A stretch of 7,680 nucleotides of DNA, taken from positions 1 to 7,680 of the forward strand of contig CANQOM010000071.1 of NCBI GenBank assembly GCA_947625445.1. The letters are read 5' to 3'. Source of the stretch: Candidatus Gastranaerophilales bacterium. Its GTDB lineage: Bacteria; Cyanobacteriota; Vampirovibrionia; Gastranaerophilales; Gastranaerophilaceae. The notes beneath the pieces are model-generated. The model was not told where the DNA came from and searched no databases. It saw only the letters and a list, made by a program, of their open reading frames with translations. This document shows, piece after piece, positions 1-6,703 of the stretch; position 1 is the stretch's first letter; each line of letters begins with the position of its first letter. A program made the translations under genes and the position numbers.

Positions 1-1
1 T

Positions 2-235
2 TCTCTTGACCCAAAACACAGAGGTGACTCTTCTTTTATTAAACGTGGTAATGTTCACATTGGTAATAATGTTTTTATCGGAACTAATGTTACTGTATTA
101 AAAAATGTTACAATTGGAGATAATTGTACTGTTGGTAATAACAGTCTGGTTACAAAATCTTTTCCTGATAATGTCATAATAGCGGGAATACCAGCAAGAA
201 TTGTTGGAACTGTTGAGGTAAGCACTGATGAATAA
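2..235 (+). CDS. Hexapeptide-repeat (left-handed beta-helix) acyltransferase, 3' end only
   Basis: This is the last 77 codons of an open frame that enters from the left edge and stops with TAA at 233-235. The fragment shows hexapeptide repeats of the [IV]-G-x-x-x-[VI] type (for example HIGNNVFIG, TIGDNCTVG), which form the left-handed beta-helix of the serine O-acetyltransferase / NodL / WbbJ-like superfamily. It ends with the usual closing motif around AGIPARIVG. The His at bases 17-19, in a DPKH context, could be the acyl-transfer histidine of the family, but the fragment is too short to be sure. Enzymes of this group move an acetyl or other acyl group from acyl-CoA to a sugar hydroxyl or amino group. 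Its position before three glycosyltransferases suggests decoration of a surface polysaccharide unit (inference). Its stop overlaps the next gene's start by 8 bp (ATGAATAA), so the two are probably co-translated. The substrate cannot be read. Confidence 0.85.
   Translation, partial: SLDPKHRGDSSFIKRGNVHIGNNVFIGTNVTVLKNVTIGDNCTVGNNSLVTKSFPDNVIIAGIPARIVGTVEVSTDE
215..218 (+). promoter_or_regulatory. Shine-Dalgarno site of the GT2 glycosyltransferase
   Basis: GAGG lies nine bases before the ATG at 228, inside the last codons of the acyltransferase. It supports that start codon and implies translational coupling of the two overlapping genes. Confidence 0.6.
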
Positions 236-1136
236 AAAAATTAGTGTTATTATCTCTGTTTATAACGGAGCTGACTATTTAGATGATGCGGTTCAATCTG
301 TTCTTAATCAAAATTGGGATAATTTGGAAATTATTATAATAGATGATAAATCAAAGGATAATTCACGGGAAATTATATCTAAATATGAAGGTGATTCAAG
401 ATTTATAATTAAATATAATGAATACAATTTAGGATTGAATAAAAACTTGCAAATAGGTATTGATATGGCAAGTGGTGATTATATATGTCTATTGGGACAG
501 GATGATTTATTTGCGGAATCTAAGTTTGAAAAACAAATTAAATTTATTGAAGAAAATAATTTTGATGCGGTATATGCAGGCACAATGGAAGTTAATTCGG
601 AAGGAATACCTTTTGAAGTGCAACCGTCAATGGATAATTTTGAAAAAATATATAATCAAAACAGAGAAAAATTGCTTGAAGTTGTCTGTACTGCCCCTTC
701 AAATGTATACCTTCCAATGGGACAATCTGCAATGTATAAAGCTCATGTTTTAAAAGAATTAAATCCTATGAGAGCTAAACTTCTTTTAGACGATTGGCCT
801 TTATTAATGAAAATTGTTGAATCTTATAATTTTGGTTTTATGAATCAGGCAATGTTTAAATACAGAAAACATTCAACAAATATGACAACTGACAACAGAT
901 ATATAAAAAGTATTTCTATGCAGGCTGCAATTATGACAATTCCTGATAAGTATATTAATCAATATTTTGTTAATAATATGTTATCTTGTGCATACAGTTG
1001 TTTTTCAAATGATGATTACAAAAAAGCATTTAAATATTCGCTTCATATAATGATATTAAAACCTGATTTTAAAAATTTTAAATTTATTGTAAAATGTATT
1101 AGAAGATATCTCAGATATAAACTAAAAAACTGTTAA
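228..1136 (+). CDS. Family 2 (GT-A fold) glycosyltransferase
   Basis: A 302-residue cytoplasmic or membrane-associated glycosyltransferase with a typical GT2 layout. The N-terminal nucleotide-binding beta strand is SVIISVYNGADYL (residues 6-18), followed by IIIIDDKSKDNS (35-46) with the sugar-nucleotide-binding Asp pair D39/D40. The metal-binding DXD equivalent is LGQDD (89-93). A likely catalytic-base region is LLLDDWPLL (185-193), and YRKHSTN (212-218) matches the YRxHxxN element common in capsule and exopolysaccharide enzymes. The C-terminal 60 residues are basic and helical, without a clear transmembrane segment. The family transfers a sugar from an NDP-sugar to a lipid-linked acceptor with inversion. 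Neighbours are an acyltransferase fragment and two more glycosyltransferases, so the likely role is one step in building a surface-polysaccharide repeat unit. Donor and linkage cannot be predicted. Start: ATG at 228 with GAGG nine bases upstream, overlapping the previous stop. Confidence 0.9.
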   Translation: MNKKISVIISVYNGADYLDDAVQSVLNQNWDNLEIIIIDDKSKDNSREIISKYEGDSRFIIKYNEYNLGLNKNLQIGIDMASGDYICLLGQDDLFAESKFEKQIKFIEENNFDAVYAGTMEVNSEGIPFEVQPSMDNFEKIYNQNREKLLEVVCTAPSNVYLPMGQSAMYKAHVLKELNPMRAKLLLDDWPLLMKIVESYNFGFMNQAMFKYRKHSTNMTTDNRYIKSISMQAAIMTIPDKYINQYFVNNMLSCAYSCFSNDDYKKAFKYSLHIMILKPDFKNFKFIVKCIRRYLRYKLKNC

Positions 1137-1146
1137 AAAATATCAA

Positions 1147-2406
1147 ATGAGTACGGATTATAAAAATATTATCTTTTTCTATCCTTCACGGGTAGTTGGA
1201 GGTGCTGAATTTCTTTTTGCAAGACTTGCAAAGTATATGAAAGAGTACCTTAATTTGTCTGTCTTCTACATTGATTATAGAGATGGATTTATAAGAAATA
1301 ATCCTGAATTTTCTTCTTTAAATTTTATTGATTATTCTGATGGTAAAAAAACAGATATTAATTTTTGTGCGGATTTAATTACTCCTATCTCTAATATATA
1401 CAGGATAAAAGAATTTATTAATTTTAATAATAGTGAAATTAAACTGTTTTTCTGGGGAATACATCCTCTTAATGTTGTTCATGTTATGCCGGAAGCTAAA
1501 ACTTTGGAAAATTTTGATGCTCATTTAACCAAATTTATAATGAAAAATTTTTGCAGAAATAACTATAATTGTTTTTATAACTTACTTTTGGAATGCAAAA
1601 AATTAAAAAGTACCTATTTTATGAACCATTCAACGTATATTTATAATGAAATTATATTTCCGGGAGCTATAGAAAAGGAATATCTTCCTATAGCATCTTG
1701 TGACAAAAAATATTTTGCAAATGAAAACATTATAAATAATGATGAAATAAATGTTTGTATACTTGGCAGATTATGTCAGGAAAAGACGAATGCACTTCTT
1801 ATGGTCTTAGATAATATGAATTTGCTGAAAACTAATAAAAAAAAGAAAGTTCATATTATCGGAGATGGTGAATGTAAGAATCTTATTAAACCTCAAAAAT
1901 ATAAAGATATTGAAATTATTTTTGCAGGTACTTTAGTTGCAGATGAATTGGATTCATATTTGGCAAATAATGTTGATATATTATTTTCAATGGGAACAAG
2001 TGTGCTAGAAGGTTCTGCTTTAAAACTACCGGTTATTCCAATTCCATATTCTTATAAACGTTTTTACAACAATAAATTTTATTTTTTCTATAAGTCAAAT
2101 AATTATGATTTAGGTGCTACCGTTGATGAATATTCAAATATTGCTGATTTATCAATTGATGAGGTTATTGACATTATCTATTATCAAAATCAAAAAAGAA
2201 TAATTGGTGAAAAATGTTTTGATTTCTTTAATAATAATTTCTCTCTTAAATTTGTCTCAAATTTGATAATTAAACTTTTAGATAAAAACCAATTAACTTT
2301 ATCTGAATATAATAATATCTTGCAAAGAATTGGGAAAATTAAGAAAAATAAGAATATTGTATATAAAATCTTAAAGTTGGGTTGTTTGATTAATGAAAAA
2401 AAATGA
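1147..2406 (+). CDS. GT-B (GT4-like) glycosyltransferase, first of two
   Basis: A 419-residue protein with the two-domain layout of GT-B enzymes. The N-terminal acceptor domain starts FFYPSRVVGGAEFLF (10-24), where the GGAE loop is typical of GT4. The C-terminal donor domain has ILGRLCQEK (205-213), IIGDGE (237-242), IFAGTL (258-263) and MGTSVLEGSALKLPVI (282-297). The last is the nucleotide-sugar-binding helix, with E288 as the conserved acidic residue; it resembles the GTSxLEx(A) variant rather than the full E-x7-E pattern. The family retains anomeric configuration and uses NDP-sugars. The middle (about 60-200) is divergent and Asn/Lys/Phe-rich. The gene begins 10 bp after the GT2 stop. No convincing Shine-Dalgarno precedes the ATG at 1147, so expression probably depends on reinitiation after the upstream gene. 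It overlaps the next gene by 14 bp. Assignment to a surface-glycan pathway rests on context. Confidence 0.82.
   Translation: MSTDYKNIIFFYPSRVVGGAEFLFARLAKYMKEYLNLSVFYIDYRDGFIRNNPEFSSLNFIDYSDGKKTDINFCADLITPISNIYRIKEFINFNNSEIKLFFWGIHPLNVVHVMPEAKTLENFDAHLTKFIMKNFCRNNYNCFYNLLLECKKLKSTYFMNHSTYIYNEIIFPGAIEKEYLPIASCDKKYFANENIINNDEINVCILGRLCQEKTNALLMVLDNMNLLKTNKKKKVHIIGDGECKNLIKPQKYKDIEIIFAGTLVADELDSYLANNVDILFSMGTSVLEGSALKLPVIPIPYSYKRFYNNKFYFFYKSNNYDLGATVDEYSNIADLSIDEVIDIIYYQNQKRIIGEKCFDFFNNNFSLKFVSNLIIKLLDKNQLTLSEYNNILQRIGKIKKNKNIVYKILKLGCLINEKK
1837..1844 (+). repeat. A8 homopolymer inside the first GT-B gene
   Basis: Eight consecutive A residues fall within codons for an Asn-Lys-Lys-Lys-Lys stretch (residues 230-234). 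A length change would frameshift the gene before its donor-binding domain. In such an A-rich gene the tract may be no more than chance. Confidence 0.7.
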
Positions 2407-3499
2407 TTATATTCTAATTATTGCCAAAATGCCTACAATTCTTAATGAAAAAGACGGAATGATTCAAAGAGAATTGGCTATTGATTCTGTTTTTGAAAAT
2501 TATAAAAGAATATATATTAGTGATGTGTTTTCATTTAATTCTTTAATTAAATATCCTAAAAAATTTTTCAAATCCATGTTTGATTTTTTTAAAAGAAAAG
2601 ATACTAAATGTTTTGCAAATAATAATGTTAAACTTTATAATTCAATATCATTATGTATTTTAAGAAAATTATGTAAAAATGCAAAATTGATATATGTACA
2701 TAGTCTATATTATCTTGAAAAACTACCTTGTGAATTAATTCAAAAATATAAAGATAAAATAGTGATAGATATTCATGGTTGTGTTGTTGAAGAATTAGAG
2801 TATATGAATTGTGATTTTGAAAAATATTCTAAATTAGAGAATTTTGCATTTCCTATTGTTAAAAATTTAATTTCAGTTTCTCAAAATATGATTGAATTTT
2901 ATAAAAATAAATATCCGCAAACAACTGAAAAATATATTAATTTACCTATATTTATTGCGAAAACATTTGATGATATTAATAAAAATAATAATGATAAAAT
3001 TCATTTGATATATTCTGGCGGTATTCAGAAATGGCAAAATATTGACATTATGGTTAAAACAATTTCAAAAATTATTAATAACTTTGATGTCACTATTTTA
3101 ACTTCTAATATTGAATATTTCTCAGATATATTAGCTAAATATGATATAAAAGATAAAGTAAAAGTAAAATCCGTTCCATATTCTAAAATTGCAAATGAAT
3201 ATGTAAAAGCTGATTTTGGCTTTATATTGAGAGATGATATTGTAGTTAATAAAGTTGCCTGCCCTACAAAAGTTATAGAATATATGCAATACGGAATAGT
3301 CCCTATTGTTCTTCAGCCTAATATCGGAGATTTTTGCGACTTAGGTTATTCTTATTTATTAAATGATGATTTAATTAACGGAAAAATTCCTTCAAAACAA
3401 GAAATTAAATTTATGAGAGAAAATAACTACAAAGTTATGGAGAAACTAAATTTAATTCAATCATACGGAAAAAAAGAACTATTATTACTGGCTGATTAA
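2393..3499 (+). CDS. GT-B (GT4-like) glycosyltransferase, second of two
   Basis: A 368-residue protein with a divergent N-terminal domain and a more recognisable C-terminal GT-B donor domain. Visible landmarks are VIDIHGCVVEEL (124-135) and NLISVSQNMIEFY (158-170), the domain junction where many GT4 proteins carry an SVS motif. Further on are HLIYSGGIQKWQN (204-216), equivalent to the GT4 glycine-rich phosphate loop, and PTKVIEYMQYGIVPIV (291-306), the donor-binding helix with E296. The PTK(V/L)xEYM form is common in polysaccharide-cluster GT4 enzymes. No signal peptide or transmembrane helix is seen. Its ATG lies inside the end of the preceding gene (14 bp overlap) with no clear Shine-Dalgarno, so translational coupling is likely. 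It is the last gene of the + strand cluster, and its stop is one base from the convergent polyamine operon. This gene looks the most A+T-rich in the window, as is usual for exchangeable polysaccharide loci. Sugar specificity is unknown. Confidence 0.82.
   Translation: MKKNDYILIIAKMPTILNEKDGMIQRELAIDSVFENYKRIYISDVFSFNSLIKYPKKFFKSMFDFFKRKDTKCFANNNVKLYNSISLCILRKLCKNAKLIYVHSLYYLEKLPCELIQKYKDKIVIDIHGCVVEELEYMNCDFEKYSKLENFAFPIVKNLISVSQNMIEFYKNKYPQTTEKYINLPIFIAKTFDDINKNNNDKIHLIYSGGIQKWQNIDIMVKTISKIINNFDVTILTSNIEYFSDILAKYDIKDKVKVKSVPYSKIANEYVKADFGFILRDDIVVNKVACPTKVIEYMQYGIVPIVLQPNIGDFCDLGYSYLLNDDLINGKIPSKQEIKFMRENNYKVMEKLNLIQSYGKKELLLLAD
2396..2403 (+). repeat. A8 homopolymer in the overlap of the two GT-B genes
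   Basis: Eight A residues directly follow the second GT-B gene's ATG and also form the final Lys codons of the first GT-B gene, just before its TGA. Loss of one A removes that TGA from frame and joins both reading frames into one. Confidence 0.8.
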
Positions 3500-3500
3500 T

Positions 3501-4622
3501 CTATAATCTCATTTTAAAATCGTTATAACCAAATGAGCGTATAAGTTTATATTCTCCATTTTCTTCCAAAATAATATCAGGCAATTTTATTCCGTTAAAA
3601 GTATTATTTTTAACCATTGTGTATATTGCCATATCCTGAAATTCAAGTTTGTGCCCTATTTTTAAGGGGTAATCAAAAGAATAATCACCAATAATGTCAC
3701 CTGCTAAGCATGTTGGGGCGGTTAGTCTGTATGTATATTTTTTTTCATTCGCCTCCCCGGAATTTTTTAATGGCGGTCTATATGGCATTTCGATGACATC
3801 AGGCATGTGGCAGGCTGCCGATGTGTCAAGTATGGCTATTTGTATTTTATTTTCCATAATTTCCAGAACGGTTGTTAATAGAGTACCTGCATTTAGTGCG
3901 ATTGCTTCTCCGGGTTCTAAATATACCGTTAAACCATATTTGTCCTGCATCCTTTTTATACATTTTTTTAATAAATCTATATCGTAATCCTCTCTTGTTA
4001 TGTGATGACCTCCTCCAAAATTTATCCATTTTATCTTATTTAAATATTCTGAAAATTTTTCTTCGATTGCATTTAAAGTTATTTCAAGGTCATCTGAATT
4101 TTGTTCGCATAGTGTATGGAAATGAATACCTTCAACACCTTTAAATATGTCTTCATTTAACTGTGAAGCTATTGTACCCATCCTTGAACCGTTGCAACAA
4201 GGGTCATATATATCATGACCTTTTTGAGTTGAACATTCGGGATTTATTCTTAAACCTATACTTTTTCCTTTTTTCAGTGCTTTATCTTTATATTTTTTAA
4301 GTTGTTGAGGAGAATTAAAAACTATATGGTCACATAAATCTATAATTTCATCTATTTCATCATCTCTGTAGGCTGGAGAATAGATATGATTTTCCTTTCC
4401 CATTTCTTCTTTCCCGAGCCTTGCTTCATAAAGTCCGCTTGCCGTTGTCCCTGATAAATATTTACCCATTAAGGGATACAAAGAATACATTGAAAATGCT
4501 TTTTGTGCAAGAAGAATTTTACACCCTGTTGTATCAGCAATTTCTTTTAATATTTCAAGGTTTTTTATAATTTTTGATTTATGAATGATGTAACAAGGTG
4601 TTTTTAATTCTTCAAATTTCAT
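3501..4622 (-). CDS. nspC: Carboxynorspermidine / carboxyspermidine decarboxylase (CASDC)
   Basis: A 373-residue PLP enzyme of the alanine-racemase fold (group IV decarboxylases, related to diaminopimelate and ornithine decarboxylases), at the usual length for NspC. Residue K41 in LLAQKAFS (38-44) is the PLP Schiff-base lysine. HFHTLCEQ (167-174), the glycine loop FGGGHH (202-207) and EPGEA (236-240) hold the cofactor phosphate and ring. APTCLAGD (302-309) supplies C305 and D309 from the partner subunit of the dimeric active site. The enzyme decarboxylates carboxyspermidine to spermidine, or carboxynorspermidine to norspermidine. With only an agmatine/putrescine route upstream, spermidine is the likelier product (inference). 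It is the last gene of the polyamine operon, 11 bp after CASDH. The ATG has GGAGG four bases upstream, a rather short spacing, but MKFEELKTPCYI is the normal family N-terminus. Confidence 0.95.
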   Translation of the reverse strand: MKFEELKTPCYIIHKSKIIKNLEILKEIADTTGCKILLAQKAFSMYSLYPLMGKYLSGTTASGLYEARLGKEEMGKENHIYSPAYRDDEIDEIIDLCDHIVFNSPQQLKKYKDKALKKGKSIGLRINPECSTQKGHDIYDPCCNGSRMGTIASQLNEDIFKGVEGIHFHTLCEQNSDDLEITLNAIEEKFSEYLNKIKWINFGGGHHITREDYDIDLLKKCIKRMQDKYGLTVYLEPGEAIALNAGTLLTTVLEIMENKIQIAILDTSAACHMPDVIEMPYRPPLKNSGEANEKKYTYRLTAPTCLAGDIIGDYSFDYPLKIGHKLEFQDMAIYTMVKNNTFNGIKLPDIILEENGEYKLIRSFGYNDFKMRL

Positions 4623-4626
4623 TTAA

Positions 4627-4631
4627 CCTCC
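4627..4631 (-). promoter_or_regulatory. Shine-Dalgarno site of nspC
   Basis: GGAGG fills the short gap between the CASDH stop and the nspC ATG. Only four bases (TTAA) separate it from the start codon, which is closer than usual, but no better start is nearby. Confidence 0.65.
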
Positions 4632-4633
4632 GA

Positions 4634-5836
4634 TTAATCAACTAAATCAGGATTTTCTATAACTTTCCATGGAAGTCCCCATTTGTTTAGTGCATCCATA
4701 AATGGATCAGGGTCAAATTCTTCAATGTTATATACACCGGGTTTTCTCCAAATGCCTTCCATTACCATCATTGTTCCAATCATTGCCGGAACGCCTGTTG
4801 TGTATGCTACTGCCTGTGAACCTACTTCTTTATAACATTCTTCATGATCGCATACATTATATATGTATATTTTTCTTTCTTTACCGTCTTTTTTACCTAT
4901 AAATATACATCCGATATTTGTTTTACCTTTTGTTCTTGGCCCTAAAGATGCGGGGTCGGGTAATACTGCTTTTAAAAATTGTAACGGTACTATTTCTTTT
5001 CCTTCAAATATTATTGGTTCAATTGATGTCATACCAACATTTTCCAAACATTTTAAATGTCTTAAATAACTTTCTCCAAAGGTCATAAAGAAACGTATTC
5101 TTTTTATTCCCGGTATATTTATTGCTAAAGATTCAAGTTCCTCGTGGTGGAGCAGATACATATCTTTTTCTCCTACTTCAGGGAAATTGTATACTCTTTT
5201 AATTTCCATTGGTTCTGTTTCTACCCAATGCCCGTTTTCCCAATATGAACCTTTAGCTGAAACTTCTCTTATATTTATTTCCGGATTAAAATTTGTTGCA
5301 AAAGGATAACCGTGGTCACCTGCATTACAATCTAATATATCTATATAATTTATTTCATCAAAGTAATGTTTTAATGCGTAAGAAGAAAAAACACCTGTAA
5401 CTCCCGGGTCAAATCCGCTTCCTAATAATGCGGTTATTCCTGCTTCTTTGAATTTATCTCTATATGCCCATTGCCATTTATATTCAAATTTTGCGGTGTC
5501 TTCCGGTTCATAGTTTGCAGTATCTATGTAGTGAACTTTTGTCTTTAAACAAGCTTCCATAATTGTCAAATCTTGATATGGAAGAGCTAAATTTAATACT
5601 ACATCAGGTTTAACTTCTTTTATTAAATTAACAAGTTCTTCAACATTATTAGCATCTACTTGTTTTGTAGTTATTTTGGTTGTTGTTGTTTTTTGAAGTT
5701 TTTCTTTTAATTTATTACATTTTTCAACGGTTCTTGAAGCTATACATATTTCATTAAATACACTGCTATTTTGACAACACTTGTGAATTGCTACACTTGC
5801 AACACCTCCACACCCTATTATTAAAGCTTTTCCCAT
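4634..5836 (-). CDS. Carboxy(nor)spermidine dehydrogenase, saccharopine-dehydrogenase-like (CASDH)
   Basis: A 400-residue NAD(P)H-dependent enzyme of the saccharopine dehydrogenase (Lys1/Lys9) superfamily. The N-terminal Rossmann domain opens with ALIIGCGGVASVA (4-16), with a GxGG dinucleotide loop at G8/G10/G11. Strand 2 ends in ASRT (33-36), where R35 suggests NADPH preference. The substrate domain carries LGSGFDPGVTGVF (138-150), DHGYPFATNFNP (174-185) and GSYWENGHW (196-204), which I recognise as typical of the CASDH branch rather than lysine-pathway enzymes. CASDH condenses aspartate beta-semialdehyde with putrescine and reduces the imine to carboxyspermidine, which the next gene's product decarboxylates. 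That adjacency is the strongest functional evidence. An agmatine-using (CAPA-forming) activity is an alternative. The gene begins three bases after speB. AAGGAG eight bases before its ATG lies within the last speB codons. A Thr/Lys-rich stretch (residues 50-57) is a local low-complexity insert. Confidence 0.92.
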   Translation of the reverse strand: MGKALIIGCGGVASVAIHKCCQNSSVFNEICIASRTVEKCNKLKEKLQKTTTTKITTKQVDANNVEELVNLIKEVKPDVVLNLALPYQDLTIMEACLKTKVHYIDTANYEPEDTAKFEYKWQWAYRDKFKEAGITALLGSGFDPGVTGVFSSYALKHYFDEINYIDILDCNAGDHGYPFATNFNPEINIREVSAKGSYWENGHWVETEPMEIKRVYNFPEVGEKDMYLLHHEELESLAINIPGIKRIRFFMTFGESYLRHLKCLENVGMTSIEPIIFEGKEIVPLQFLKAVLPDPASLGPRTKGKTNIGCIFIGKKDGKERKIYIYNVCDHEECYKEVGSQAVAYTTGVPAMIGTMMVMEGIWRKPGVYNIEEFDPDPFMDALNKWGLPWKVIENPDLVD

Positions 5837-5839
5837 CTT

Positions 5840-6703
5840 TTATTCTCCTTTATTTAATGCTAATAACATTTCTCTTATAATTTTGCACGCTACGGCAGTA
5901 GAAACTCCGCTATTATCGTATATAGGGCTTAATTCATTTACGTCGCAGCCGACTATATTTAATTTAGAACATACTTTTATAACAGATTCCATTAATTCAA
6001 GAAAAGATACTCCTCCTGCTTCAGGTGTTCCCGTCCCGGGAAAATGTGAAGGGTCAAGTACATCTAAATCTAATGAAAAATATATTCTTTTATCTTTAAG
6101 TTTTTCAATAGTTTTATCTAAATTATTAAAATTAAAAGGATATAAGTTTGTATGACCTTCTTTTGCCCATTCAAATTCATATCTTTCTCCCGAACGTATT
6201 CCAAATTGATTGATTTTTCCGTCTCCGATTAATTCCCAACATCTTCTTATTACACATGCATGTGAGAGTTTTACCCCCAAATAATTTTCTCTTAAGTCTG
6301 TATGGGCATCGAAATGGATTATATGTATATCCGGATATTTTTTTATTATTGATCGTATTGCTCCCAGAGTAACAAGGTGTTCACCTCCTATTAAAAAAGG
6401 AATTTTATTTTCGGATAAAATATGATTGCATCTTTGTTCTATTTCAGATAGGACTTTTTCACTGTCTCCTATCGGAAGTTCTATATCTCCGCTATCAAAA
6501 ACTTTGCATTCACTTAAATCCTTGTTTTGGTATGGACTATATGTTTCAAGCCCATATGATTCGTTTCGTATGGCTTGAGGTGCAAAACGAGCTCCGGGTC
6601 TGTATGATGTTGTTGAATCAAATGGTGCTCCGTATAAAATAATTTCTGCTTCATTATATTCAGAATCACAACCTATAAAATTGACAATATTTTTATTCAA
6701 CAT
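5840..6703 (-). CDS. speB: Agmatinase / aminopropylagmatine ureohydrolase
   Basis: A 287-residue binuclear-manganese ureohydrolase of the arginase/agmatinase family, full length. All metal-site motifs are intact: GGEH (106-109, H109), DAHTD (132-136, ligands D132, H134, D136) and SLDLDVLDP (210-218, D212 and D214). The N-terminal YGAPFDSTTSYRPGARFAP (24-42) and LSHACVIRR (146-154) are of the bacterial agmatinase type, without arginase features. It hydrolyses agmatine to putrescine and urea. Homologues in some thermophiles act instead on N1-aminopropylagmatine to give spermidine directly, and sequence inspection cannot separate these. Its place after arginine decarboxylase and SpeE supports a polyamine role over guanidinobutyrase or formimidoylglutamase. 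The ATG overlaps the speE stop region by 11 bp, and GAGGAG lies ten bases upstream within the Glu-Glu codons of speE, so translation is probably coupled. Confidence 0.93.
   Translation of the reverse strand: MLNKNIVNFIGCDSEYNEAEIILYGAPFDSTTSYRPGARFAPQAIRNESYGLETYSPYQNKDLSECKVFDSGDIELPIGDSEKVLSEIEQRCNHILSENKIPFLIGGEHLVTLGAIRSIIKKYPDIHIIHFDAHTDLRENYLGVKLSHACVIRRCWELIGDGKINQFGIRSGERYEFEWAKEGHTNLYPFNFNNLDKTIEKLKDKRIYFSLDLDVLDPSHFPGTGTPEAGGVSFLELMESVIKVCSKLNIVGCDVNELSPIYDNSGVSTAVACKIIREMLLALNKGE
5845..5850 (-). promoter_or_regulatory. Shine-Dalgarno site of CASDH, inside speB
   Basis: AAGGAG is formed by the Lys-Gly-Glu codons that end speB and sits eight bases before the CASDH ATG. This confirms the start and ties CASDH translation to the end of speB. 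Confidence 0.75.

Noticed and set aside
460..753. 97-codon open frame in another + frame inside the GT2 gene
   Set aside because: It lies within the conserved GT2 catalytic domain, and its translation is Ile/Lys/Leu-rich with no family resemblance.
3511..3520. ATTTTAAAAT palindrome just past the convergent junction as a possible terminator
   Set aside because: It is pure A/T with no GC stem or loop, lies inside nspC coding sequence, and could not form a stable intrinsic terminator.
3847..4029. 60-codon frame on the - strand overlapping nspC in another frame
   Set aside because: It lies fully inside nspC, is shorter, has no ribosome binding site and shows no recognisable domain.
3694..4144. 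Open frames on the + strand (3694-3987, 3872-4144) opposite nspC
   Set aside because: They lie entirely antisense to a well-supported PLP decarboxylase, show no domain or ribosome binding site, and are best explained by codon bias of the real gene.
4702..5069. Open frames on the + strand opposite CASDH
   Set aside because: The translations are low-complexity and hydrophobic without recognisable motifs, and the opposite strand encodes a complete conserved dehydrogenase.
5679..5690. Short GTT triplet repeat (four copies) inside CASDH
   Set aside because: It encodes part of a Thr-rich loop and is too short to count as a meaningful microsatellite.
5883..6155. 90-codon open frame on the + strand opposite speB
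   Set aside because: It is antisense to the metal-binding region of the agmatinase and has no independent coding evidence.
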